Assembly (NCBI GenBank): GCA_945869725.1
Contig: CAMBPO010000019.1
Coordinates: 1 to 44,937, forward strand
Direction: 5' to 3'
DNA: 44,937 nt
DNA from: Klebsiella pneumoniae
Lineage (GTDB): Bacteria; Pseudomonadota; Gammaproteobacteria; Pseudomonadales; Pseudohongiellaceae
Under the pieces are notes generated by a model that ran no database searches, was not told the DNA's origin, and was given only the letters and a program-made list of their open reading frames with translations. Of the stretch, positions 7,285-14,842 are shown in pieces. Position 1 is the first letter of the stretch. Each line of letters starts with the position of its first letter. The position numbers were made by a program, and so were the translations under genes.

Positions 7285-9969
7285 ATGCAGCCCGCGGGCC
7301 CATCAGAACACCATAAAGACCTTCTGGGTGACTATCAGCAGAAAACCTCCGGCCGGGGGTCCTCTGACCCTGCCGGCGTGTTTGATGAATTGCTAGCGCA
7401 GGGTCGGCCGCGCGCGCACTGGCAGCATGTGCTGGAGGAACTGAGCACGTTGGGTGCGGATGTATTGGCGGCACGCAGTGAAGAAGCCCAGAATCTCCTG
7501 CATGAAAACGGCGTGACCTTTAACCCCTACGAAGACGATCCGGGTCAGCTGCGCTCCTGGCGACTGGACTGTGTGCCGTGGGTTATCAGCAAACAGGAAT
7601 GGGCGCAGCTTGAGCAGGGGCTGCAACAACGCAGTCGCTTGCTGGCGCTGTTGCTGGACGACTTGTACGGCGAGCGCAAAGTCATTCATCAAGGTTTGTT
7701 GCCGCCGGAGCTGGTGTATACCCACCCCGGCTTTTTGTTCTCAGCAGCGGATACACCTTCGCAGATATCGCGCCCCTTATTGATCTTCCATGGTACCGAT
7801 GTGATCCGCGATGCCACCGGTCAATGGCAGGTGTTGAGCGACTGGACACAATCACCATCAGGCGTTGGGTATGCGTTGGAAAACCGCATCACCCTGGCGC
7901 GGGCGCTGCCGGGTATGTATCGCGACGCGCCGCTGAAACGGTTGGCGGGTTTTCTGCAAGCCCAGCATCGTTGTCTGGCGAGTCTGTCGCGGGGTCGCCG
8001 TGAGCAGCCCAATATTGTGTTGCTGACACCCGGCCCCGGCAGTCCGGGTTACTTTGAGCATGCCTGGCTTGCCAACTACATGAATTTTGCCTTGGTGGAA
8101 GGTGACGATCTGGTGGTGCGGGATGGCCAGGTATCCGTGCGCACACTGGGTGGACTGGATCAGGTGGATGTTATCCTGCGGCATATCAATGATCCTTGGT
8201 GTGATCCGCTGGAGCTGCGCCCGGATTCCCTGTTAGGTGTGCCGGGCTTATTACAGGCGGCCCGCAATGGCGAGGTGCATATTGCCAATGCGCTGGGTTC
8301 CGGAGTGCTCGAGCACCCGGCCTTGGCTGCATTTTTGCCGGCACTGAGCCGACACCTGCTGGGTGAAGAATTGAAATTGCCATGCCGGGAAACCTTCTGG
8401 TGCGGTGATGCGGTCAACTTGGCCAGTATCCGCCAGTCTCTGGATGAGTGGATCATCAGGGACATTACCAAACCCGGCAAGGTGTTCCGAGTGGATCAGT
8501 TGGGATTGGACGCCGCCCAGCAACTGCGTCATGAGCTGAACGCACGGCCACATCTGTTTACTGCGCAGAAGTCCTTGCAGACCTCGGTAACCCCTGGATT
8601 TAACCCGCTGACCCGGCAGATTGAGCGTCAGAGCACCACCTTGCGTTTTTTTAGTCAGGTTGAGCCTGATGATATCCATCTTGCAATAGCCGATCAGCGC
8701 TACCGCGTCATGCCCGGCGGGCTGGCGTGGGTAGGTGATCCGGGTTCTGCGCTGTCTAAAAGCCGCGTTGTCAAAGATATCTGGGTGCTGGCAGATTCGC
8801 CGCAGCCGCATATCAGTATGCTGCGCCAGGCGCATGGCCCGATCCTGGTAACCCGCGATGGTAAAGATCTGCCATGCCGGGTGGCAGAAAGTCTGTTCTG
8901 GCTGGGCCGCTATGGCGAGAGACTGGACATCCGCTCGCGGCTGTTGCGTGAGTCGCTGGCAAAGTTGCTGCAGGAAGAACCGCAGCTGGGTAGTACCACG
9001 CTGTTGCCTGATTTAATGACGGCATTGGGTGTGGCGCCCGATGCGGAGGACTTACCGGCGTTGTTAGCGGCGATCAGTCCCAATCAGCGGCTCTCGCGTG
9101 AATACATTCTGGCGCGCGACAGAATGCTGGGCTTGTTGTCGGATGATGACGCGTTTGGTTTGCCGGGTGTGTTCCAGAATTTTGTGCGTAACAGTCGCGC
9201 TGTGCGCGATCATCTGGGAGATGACAGCTGGCGGTCGATCAACAACCTTCGTCAGCGTTGTAATGCGCTGTCGCGTGCCAAAGGCATCGTTGCTGGCCAG
9301 CGAGCACTCGAATCCGTGGTGATCGACCTGGCGGCGTTTTTTGGTTTGTGTAATGAAACCATGCCACACCATTACGGCTGGCGCTTTCTGGACATCGGAC
9401 GGTTTATCGAGCGCCTGTTGGGCACGCTGGAGCTACTGAAGCTCGCGCTGCTGACTGCCAAGCAGCCCGGCATCCCACTCTGGGAAGTGGTGCTGGCGAC
9501 CACGGATAATTTCACGGTTTACCGGCGTCGTTTCCGCTCGCAGCTGCACCCCTCGGCGATCCTGGATTTGTTGTTGTTTGATGAGACCAATCCGCGCTCC
9601 ATCGGCTATATGTTCAAACGTCTGCAGCGGCAGGTCTCACGCCTGCCAAGCAATGGCAATTCTTCGTACCGCAATCTGGAGAACCGTCTGATCATTCAGG
9701 CCACCAGCGCCCTGCATCTGGCGGATATCAATATGCTGGCCGATCTTGAGCATTCCGAGACGGCGCGCGAGGCATTAAATACCTTGCTCAATGAATTGAT
9801 TGCGCCGATGGCGGCGCTGTCCAATGCCATTTCCCATAGCCATTTCAGTCACGTTGAGGCGCCCCGTCAGCTGGTCACCATGAGTATCAGCTCGGGTCTG
9901 GACACGCCGGTGACTGAGCAACTGCGTACCGAGCAGAATCAGCTGTCGGGCCGGAGGGCAGGCCGATGA
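7285..9969 (+). CDS. Fused circularly permuted ATP-grasp and alpha-E protein
   Basis: An 894-aa protein. Residues about 20-520 align in order with the free ATP-grasp protein (GTDVIRD, PSGVGYALENR, ANALGSGVLEHP, VMPGGLAWVG), and residues about 530-860 are an alpha-E domain (CRVAESLFWLGRYGERLD). Key positions differ from the 1490-2959 paralogue: LEDN is replaced by LSDW, and the glycine-rich KPANESGGYG loop is replaced by KVFRVDQLGLD. The ATP-binding half therefore looks degenerate and may be structural or regulatory, although long fusions of this family often have an atypical loop. The downstream transglutaminase gene overlaps its stop by 4 bp (ATGA at 9966-9969), indicating coupled translation. 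A GGAA at 7276-7279 gives a fair ribosome-binding site. Confidence 0.92.
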   Translation: MQPAGPSEHHKDLLGDYQQKTSGRGSSDPAGVFDELLAQGRPRAHWQHVLEELSTLGADVLAARSEEAQNLLHENGVTFNPYEDDPGQLRSWRLDCVPWVISKQEWAQLEQGLQQRSRLLALLLDDLYGERKVIHQGLLPPELVYTHPGFLFSAADTPSQISRPLLIFHGTDVIRDATGQWQVLSDWTQSPSGVGYALENRITLARALPGMYRDAPLKRLAGFLQAQHRCLASLSRGRREQPNIVLLTPGPGSPGYFEHAWLANYMNFALVEGDDLVVRDGQVSVRTLGGLDQVDVILRHINDPWCDPLELRPDSLLGVPGLLQAARNGEVHIANALGSGVLEHPALAAFLPALSRHLLGEELKLPCRETFWCGDAVNLASIRQSLDEWIIRDITKPGKVFRVDQLGLDAAQQLRHELNARPHLFTAQKSLQTSVTPGFNPLTRQIERQSTTLRFFSQVEPDDIHLAIADQRYRVMPGGLAWVGDPGSALSKSRVVKDIWVLADSPQPHISMLRQAHGPILVTRDGKDLPCRVAESLFWLGRYGERLDIRSRLLRESLAKLLQEEPQLGSTTLLPDLMTALGVAPDAEDLPALLAAISPNQRLSREYILARDRMLGLLSDDDAFGLPGVFQNFVRNSRAVRDHLGDDSWRSINNLRQRCNALSRAKGIVAGQRALESVVIDLAAFFGLCNETMPHHYGWRFLDIGRFIERLLGTLELLKLALLTAKQPGIPLWEVVLATTDNFTVYRRRFRSQLHPSAILDLLLFDETNPRSIGYMFKRLQRQVSRLPSNGNSSYRNLENRLIIQATSALHLADINMLADLEHSETAREALNTLLNELIAPMAALSNAISHSHFSHVEAPRQLVTMSISSGLDTPVTEQLRTEQNQLSGRRAGR

Positions 9970-10889
9970 TTTACCGTATCCGCCACCTGACCCGCTATGA
10001 CTACAGTGGCCCGGCTACCCTCAGCCATAACGAGTCGCGCATGTTGCCGCGTGAATTACCCTGGCAGCAGTGTCTGAGCAGCGCGTTCAGTATTACGCCG
10101 GTGCCGGTGCGCCTGCGTGAGCGCATCGATTTTTTTGGTAATCGTGTTGCGTATTTTTCGACGGAAACCGTGCACAGCAGTCTTCAGGTGGTGGTCAGCA
10201 GCGAGGTGCAGACGCGGGCACGGCCTGCCCAGGATATTTTTTCCACCATTCGCTGGGAAGATGCTATCGCTGATGTGGCCGGCGCATTAAAGAGCGGTAA
10301 CCGCGACAGCATTGATGCCCGGCTGTTTATGCTGGAGTCGCCCTACATTCGCCATCAGCAGGCGCTGGCGCGTTATGCCGAAGGCTGTTTTGGCGTTGGC
10401 CGCGATTTGCGAGATGCCTTGATGTGCCTGAACCAGCGCATCTTTGATGAGTTTATTTATGACGCTAAAGTTACCACCACGGCCACACCGGTGCTGGATG
10501 TGCTTGCTAGCAAACGCGGGGTATGTCAAGACTTTGCCCACCTGATGATTGGTTGTATCCGCGCACTGGGTCTGCCGGCGCGTTATGTCAGTGGCTACAT
10601 GGAAACCCTGCCGGCACCGGGTCAGGAAAAGTTACTGGGTGCTGATGCGACACACGCCTGGGTTGCCGCTTTTATTCCGGGCTGGGGATGGCTGGAGCTG
10701 GATCCAACCAACGGATGTTTGCCGGACGAGCGCTACATCGCGCTGGGCTGGGGCAGGGACTACGCCGATGTGACCCCGCTTAAAGGTGTCATGACAGGGG
10801 GTGGCGACCATGAACTGACCGTCGAAGTAGATGTGGTTGCGGTCAACGAGCCGCTGACATCCGCTAGCGATCTGAATTTTGGCAAATGA
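9966..10889 (+). CDS. Transglutaminase family protein
   Basis: A 307-aa protein with the bacterial transglutaminase N-terminal domain (MIYRIRHLTRYDYSGP) and a core domain with a complete triad: C187 in KRGVCQDFAH, H230 in ATHAWVAAF and D246 in ELDPTNG (COG1305). No signal peptide is present. It is the shorter partner of the ATP-grasp/alpha-E fusion and is translationally coupled to it. Members are presumed cysteine peptidases or amide-transferring enzymes acting on the product of the ATP-grasp ligase; no substrate is known. With the protein at 3183-6602, the cluster has two different transglutaminase types, one per ATP-grasp set. Confidence 0.93.
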   Translation: MIYRIRHLTRYDYSGPATLSHNESRMLPRELPWQQCLSSAFSITPVPVRLRERIDFFGNRVAYFSTETVHSSLQVVVSSEVQTRARPAQDIFSTIRWEDAIADVAGALKSGNRDSIDARLFMLESPYIRHQQALARYAEGCFGVGRDLRDALMCLNQRIFDEFIYDAKVTTTATPVLDVLASKRGVCQDFAHLMIGCIRALGLPARYVSGYMETLPAPGQEKLLGADATHAWVAAFIPGWGWLELDPTNGCLPDERYIALGWGRDYADVTPLKGVMTGGGDHELTVEVDVVAVNEPLTSASDLNFGK

Positions 10890-11228
10890 TCACTGCTCAA
10901 CGGTAAAGGTCAGATCAATGCTCTGCGTCTGAACAGCGCGATCAATATCCCGGCGAATGCCCGGCAGCAGTCGGTTAAGTCGGTTCTGACGGATGTTGCA
11001 GCGTTCAGCCGGCACGCCGATGTGCGCCCTGATGTTCTGTTCGAGCAACGGGTCCGCCACGCTGATCTGAATCTGAGGCGTCGTATTTTGCGCCAGTGTT
11101 GGCTGTGGTAAAAAAACCAGGGATAAAGTCAGGCCGGGAACTGTGTGGTGAATGACTTTGTAAAGACCGACCCACGTTTGCGATTTGGTGGTATAAAGGC
11201 GTCCGGTTTCGGGCGCGAACTGAGTCAC
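10890..11228 (-). CDS. Possible small exported protein with a POTRA-like (TamA N-terminus-like) domain
   Basis: A leftward frame ends with TGA at 10890-10892, directly against the transglutaminase stop. Starts are poor: GTG at 11228 (112 aa) or TTG at 11252; I give the GTG. After about 25 residues comes a hydrophobic stretch ending in PTLAQ, like a signal peptide. The final 60 residues (QIQISVADPLLEQNIRAHIG, later RRDIDRAVQTQSIDLTF) resemble the first POTRA domain of TamA, an outer-membrane assembly factor. Full TamA is over 500 aa with a beta-barrel; here only one domain is present, so this may be a remnant or a stand-alone domain. It overlaps the probable promoter of the next rightward gene. 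Moderate to low certainty. Confidence 0.38.
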   Translation of the reverse strand: MTQFAPETGRLYTTKSQTWVGLYKVIHHTVPGLTLSLVFLPQPTLAQNTTPQIQISVADPLLEQNIRAHIGVPAERCNIRQNRLNRLLPGIRRDIDRAVQTQSIDLTFTVEQ

Positions 11229-11275
11229 TTTGGCTAGCCTGAATTCACCCAAATCAAGTCTGTGGTTGTGTGTCC

Positions 11276-12613
11276 ATGAATCTGGCTGAGTATCAGCAAT
11301 CTGTCAAAACCCTGTCCGATCGACTGATTGAGTTGCAGCGACCTATCCGCATTCTGGATGCCATCAAGTGGCCAGCATTGGTGAAAACGCGATTTATGGC
11401 TGCTGCTGGTACCGAGTTGCCGCAGATCGACAAGGCATATTACGAAGGTATCAGTCTGGGATTTGAGCCCGCGGTGCTCAGAGACCGCTTTAAGGATCTC
11501 AGGAAAGAGGTGCGGCGCTCATTGGGGCGTGCGGACGGGCTGGGCAGTATTCTGTGCAGTACCATTGATCAGTACCTGTTGGTGATTGAGTTGCTGGTTT
11601 CCCGTGGTACCCCGTCGTTTGGTGTACACAGCGCTGCTCTGTACGGGTCTGCCAGTGATAGGCTGCGCGGCGATCGCAAGTCTTTGCGACAGCTTGGTGA
11701 AAATCTGTGCGAGATTTTTTCTTTACCAGCCGCTGATCACTTGGGTCGCCCTTATGAGCGACATATTCCTGCGGCCAAGGCTGTTGAACTTCTGCAGGCC
11801 CGATTGGGTAACTATTTCCAGCCAGGCGATATCCGTGTGATTCTCAGTGACGGTATTGTCTCGGATGCAGCGGCGGGTGGTGACTACATCAAGATTAATC
11901 AGGATGTGGAATTTACTGATATCGATCTGCAGGTGCTGGAGGTGCACGAGGGCTGGGTTCATGTAGGCACAACGCTTAACGGCCGCAAACAGCCATGGGC
12001 GAGCTGGTTGAGTGTCGGTTCCCCGCGGGTGACAGCCTGTCAGGAAGGCCTGGCAGTGCTGATGGAGACGCTGACCTTTAGTTCGTATCCACACCGCGCG
12101 CTTAAAGTCAGTGATCGTGTGGTAGCAGTTGATATGGCGGAGCAGGGCGCTGACTTTCTGGAGGTCTACCGGTTTTTTACAGGTCGGGGCATGAGGACCG
12201 AGGAGGCATGGAAAATTACCCAGCGGGTTTTTCGCGGCGGAACACTGACTGGCGGGTCAGTCTTTACCAAAGATCTGTCTTATCTGCGCGGTTTTGTCGA
12301 GAACGTCAATTTTATGCGCAGCGCAATCCACTCGGGTGTGCCAGAAATTCTGCCCATGCTGTTTGTTGGCAAAGTAACCCTGGATGACATACCAATTTTG
12401 TATCAGCATTACCTTGAAGGTACTATTGCCAAGCCCCACTATATGCCCGCAATGTTTCGCGATTTAAACGGTCTTTATGTGTGGTTCGGGTTTGCTAGTG
12501 GCATTTCTGTAATTAATATGGCGCGGGTGCAGAAGCATTTCCATGAGTTGTTCAGTGGTATGCCAAAAGTGGTTCCGCTTTATGAAAAGGTGATTGACTC
12601 TGTAGTTGATTGA
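11276..12613 (+). CDS. QEGLA-motif (DUF1704) protein, putative metallopeptidase
   Basis: A 445-aa protein from the ATG at 11276; a GTG at 11270 is equally open, and neither has a clear ribosome-binding site. It contains the motif QEGLA (residues about 256-260) that names the 'flavohemoglobin expression-modulating QEGLA motif protein' family (COG3930, DUF1704). About 30 residues earlier is HEGWVH (224-229), an HExxxH zinc-binding pattern. The eukaryotic DUF1704 members MATCAP/KIAA0895L are tyrosine carboxypeptidases using HExxxH plus a downstream Glu, so the Glu of QEGLA would be the third metal ligand here. I infer a metallopeptidase, possibly a carboxypeptidase trimming the peptide made by the neighbouring ligases. 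Followed 12 bp later by htpX, likely co-transcribed. Confidence 0.9.
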   Translation: MNLAEYQQSVKTLSDRLIELQRPIRILDAIKWPALVKTRFMAAAGTELPQIDKAYYEGISLGFEPAVLRDRFKDLRKEVRRSLGRADGLGSILCSTIDQYLLVIELLVSRGTPSFGVHSAALYGSASDRLRGDRKSLRQLGENLCEIFSLPAADHLGRPYERHIPAAKAVELLQARLGNYFQPGDIRVILSDGIVSDAAAGGDYIKINQDVEFTDIDLQVLEVHEGWVHVGTTLNGRKQPWASWLSVGSPRVTACQEGLAVLMETLTFSSYPHRALKVSDRVVAVDMAEQGADFLEVYRFFTGRGMRTEEAWKITQRVFRGGTLTGGSVFTKDLSYLRGFVENVNFMRSAIHSGVPEILPMLFVGKVTLDDIPILYQHYLEGTIAKPHYMPAMFRDLNGLYVWFGFASGISVINMARVQKHFHELFSGMPKVVPLYEKVIDSVVD

Positions 12614-12625
12614 GGTAATGCAAGC

Positions 12626-13495
12626 ATGAAAAGAATAGCCCTGTTTTTGCTAACCAACATAGCCATTCTACTGGTCTTGAGTCTGGTGCTGCGCCTGCTG
12701 GGTGTGGATCGGATACTTGATGAAAGTGGCAGCGGATTAAATTACAACTCACTTTTGGTATTTTCAGCCGTGATTGGTTTTGGCGGCGCCTTTATGTCTC
12801 TGGCCATGTCCAAATGGATGGCCAAACGTTCTACCGGTGCACAGGTCATCACTCAGCCCCGCAATGCAACTGAGCAGTGGCTGTTAACCACCGTTGCTGC
12901 GCAGGCTAAAGCGGCGGGCATTGGTATGCCGGAAGTGGCGATTTTTGAGTCACCGGAAGTCAATGCGTTTGCTACCGGCGCGACACGCAACAGCTCTCTG
13001 GTCGCGGTCAGCACCGGTTTGCTGAATACCATGACAAAGCAGGAGGCTGAGGCTGTGCTGGCTCATGAGGTCAGTCACGTTGCCAACGGAGATATGGTGA
13101 CCTTAACCCTGATTCAGGGGGTGGTTAACACCTTTGTTATCTTCCTGTCGCGCATCATTGGTCACGTGGTTGACCGCGCTGTGTTCAAGACTGAAAGTGG
13201 GCACGGTCCGGCGTTTTTTATCACCTCCATCATTGCGCAGCTGGTTCTTGGCATTCTCGCGTCAATGATCGTGATGTGGTTCAGCCGTCAGCGTGAATAC
13301 CGCGCAGATGCCGGTGGTGCAGCGTTAGCAGGTCGGCAAAACATGATTGCAGCGCTGGAGCGTCTCAAGAACGGACAGCCGACGCATATGCCTGATGAGT
13401 TGGTGGCGTTTGGCATCAACAATAGTGCGTCAAAACTGTTCATGTCACATCCGCCATTGGCTGAGCGTATCGAACGTCTGCGTAACGCCCGCTGA
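12626..13495 (+). CDS. htpX: Protease HtpX
   Basis: A 289-aa inner-membrane zinc metalloprotease of the M48B family. Two N-terminal membrane helices (about 4-25 and 40-60) precede the catalytic HEVSH (147-151), and the third zinc ligand is the Glu in REYRADAGG (E224). Two more hydrophobic segments lie at about 158-180 and 196-218. HtpX degrades misfolded membrane proteins in concert with FtsH in Escherichia coli. Length and motifs are canonical. GAGG at 12612-12615 serves as ribosome-binding site. It sits between the QEGLA protein and Anbu, and its stop is 1 bp from the convergent Anbu stop, so no separate terminator fits between them. Confidence 0.97.
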   Translation: MKRIALFLLTNIAILLVLSLVLRLLGVDRILDESGSGLNYNSLLVFSAVIGFGGAFMSLAMSKWMAKRSTGAQVITQPRNATEQWLLTTVAAQAKAAGIGMPEVAIFESPEVNAFATGATRNSSLVAVSTGLLNTMTKQEAEAVLAHEVSHVANGDMVTLTLIQGVVNTFVIFLSRIIGHVVDRAVFKTESGHGPAFFITSIIAQLVLGILASMIVMWFSRQREYRADAGGAALAGRQNMIAALERLKNGQPTHMPDELVAFGINNSASKLFMSHPPLAERIERLRNAR

Positions 13496-13496
13496 T

Positions 13497-14267
13497 CTAA
13501 TCCTGATCGTCGTTGCCGTTTGCTGTACGGCTGCTGTTTTTATCCCAGGCAGCCGCCCATGCAAACGGCGGCATCTGCCGGAACGCTTCTTTCAGCCGCT
13601 GATCCCAGCTGCGCTTGACCTCTCTCAAAAACTCACTGCCTTCCTCGAATCGCAAAGGTGATTCAAGACTCAGAGTGTCTGTGCGATAGACCAAAATTTC
13701 GATGGGCGGACCAACGCTCAGGTTGCTACGCATGGTCGAGTCCATGGAGACCAATGCACAAAGTGCACAGGTATCGAGGTTCAGGTCACGGGTCAGAATG
13801 CGGTCGAGAATAGGCTTGCCGTATTTGCTTTCGCCAATCTGCAGATAGGGCGTGTCATGTGAACTGGTGATGTGATTGCCTTCCGGGTAGACCATCATGA
13901 TGCGGTGTTTTTTACCGGCAATCTGGCCGCCGATAACAAAGCTGGCCTCAAATCCAACGCCGCGAGTGGCATGTTTTTCCTGTTCAGCGCGGCTGATGGC
14001 GCCCAGATACTCAGCCGCCTCGCTGATGCTGGCAACTGTCAGCAGACTCTCTGCTGCGCGATCTTTAATGTCACGTTTGATCCGAGCAATGGTGGCCTGC
14101 GAGGTGCCCAGATTGCCGGCAGATAAAATCACAAACTGTCGCTGGCCATCCACACCAAAGCGGTGCATTTTGCTATAGGTGCTTATCTGATCGATCCCAG
14201 CATTGGTTCGGGAGTCTGAGCAAAACACCAAACCGGCGTCGACTGCGATGGCAACACAATAAGTCAT
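13497..14267 (-). CDS. Anbu, proteasome-type peptidase
   Basis: A 256-aa protein beginning MTYCVAIAVDAGLVFCSDSR; removal of Met would expose Thr2 as the N-terminal nucleophile of the Ntn-hydrolase fold. The segment SDSRTNAGIDQISTYSKMH is diagnostic of Anbu ('ancestral beta subunit'), a bacterial proteasome/HslV homologue that forms open-ring or helical assemblies. Anbu genes are recurrently linked to ATP-grasp, alpha-E and transglutaminase genes, as here, so it was proposed to degrade or process the products of that pathway. The small acidic gene 51 bp upstream is in the same direction and may be co-transcribed. No ATPase partner is encoded in the window. Confidence 0.95.
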   Translation of the reverse strand: MTYCVAIAVDAGLVFCSDSRTNAGIDQISTYSKMHRFGVDGQRQFVILSAGNLGTSQATIARIKRDIKDRAAESLLTVASISEAAEYLGAISRAEQEKHATRGVGFEASFVIGGQIAGKKHRIMMVYPEGNHITSSHDTPYLQIGESKYGKPILDRILTRDLNLDTCALCALVSMDSTMRSNLSVGPPIEILVYRTDTLSLESPLRFEEGSEFLREVKRSWDQRLKEAFRQMPPFAWAAAWDKNSSRTANGNDDQD

Positions 14268-14318
14268 AGGTTCTCTTGGTAACCCGACGACGTCATGCTG
14301 CCCGGTTCACCTTGGGGT

Positions 14319-14597
14319 TTAATCTTCGACAACCTCGTCAGCAGATTCGTCAAAATAATCGGCGTTGTCGCTGTCTTTTATCGCCAGATCATCTTCCATC
14401 TCGTCAAACTGAAGATCCCCGTACATACGCTTCCAGTCAAGGCGCTCTTCTGTCTTTCTACGCAGATCTGTCAGACGTCGACGCTGGGAATTTTTGTCTA
14501 TCGGTTCGTCATCAAATTCAGTGTCTGGTGTAAAACTACCAGCGTCAAAGAAGTCTTTTGCACCATCTGCTAATTCGTCCCACGGATGACCTTTCAT
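14319..14597 (-). CDS. Small acidic protein of unknown function upstream of Anbu
   Basis: A 92-aa highly acidic protein with no membrane segment or signal peptide. A central basic patch, RRRLTDLRRKTEERLDWKRM, is flanked by Asp/Glu-rich tails. The charge pattern (acidic-basic-acidic) recalls small gammaproteobacterial proteins of the PA3496 type, but I do not recognise a family with confidence. It starts at an ATG with AGAGAG about 8 bp upstream and ends 51 bp before the Anbu start in the same direction. Co-transcription with Anbu is plausible, but an adaptor or substrate role would be speculation. The coding frame is otherwise unopposed by a better candidate. Confidence 0.7.
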   Translation of the reverse strand: MKGHPWDELADGAKDFFDAGSFTPDTEFDDEPIDKNSQRRRLTDLRRKTEERLDWKRMYGDLQFDEMEDDLAIKDSDNADYFDESADEVVED

Positions 14598-14636
14598 ATG
14601 AATACTCTCTGTTAAACCCCGATAGGAGGATTTTAT

Positions 14637-14714
14637 GTGAGCATATGAACCACCTCAGTAATTGACGGTGGCTCACCATCCAACGCTCTGTCACAGGCGG
14701 GCGGAAAAGCCCGC
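14637..14714. other. Non-coding stretch with two inverted repeats
   Basis: Between the acidic gene and the acyl-CoA synthetase stop lie two inverted repeats. The first pairs GTGAG (14637-14641) with CTCAC (14672-14676) around an inner CCACC/GGTGG pairing. The second pairs GCGGGC with GCCCGC (14697-14702 and 14709-14714) around a 6-nt loop. Neither is followed by a T-run in either direction, so a rho-independent terminator is not supported. They may be structured RNA or chance. Confidence 0.3.
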
Positions 14715-14842
14715 AAAACAGGCCGTAAAACGCAGGTTTTGTGCCAGTCCCGGCACCAGTAATGGTGATGGATCTGGCTCAGCGTTCACGTTGCGAATTA
14801 TGGTTATAAAAGATCAGATTGCAATAGTCTGAAAAGTTTTTT

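Noticed and set aside
14624..14640. Strong AGGAGGA followed by ATG and an immediate TGA (start-stop element)
   Set aside because: It reads rightward into no gene; the next genes are on the other strand, so a chance match is more likely.
14697..14714. GCGGGC/GCCCGC hairpin as a terminator
   Set aside because: No T-run follows it in either direction, so it does not meet rho-independent terminator criteria.
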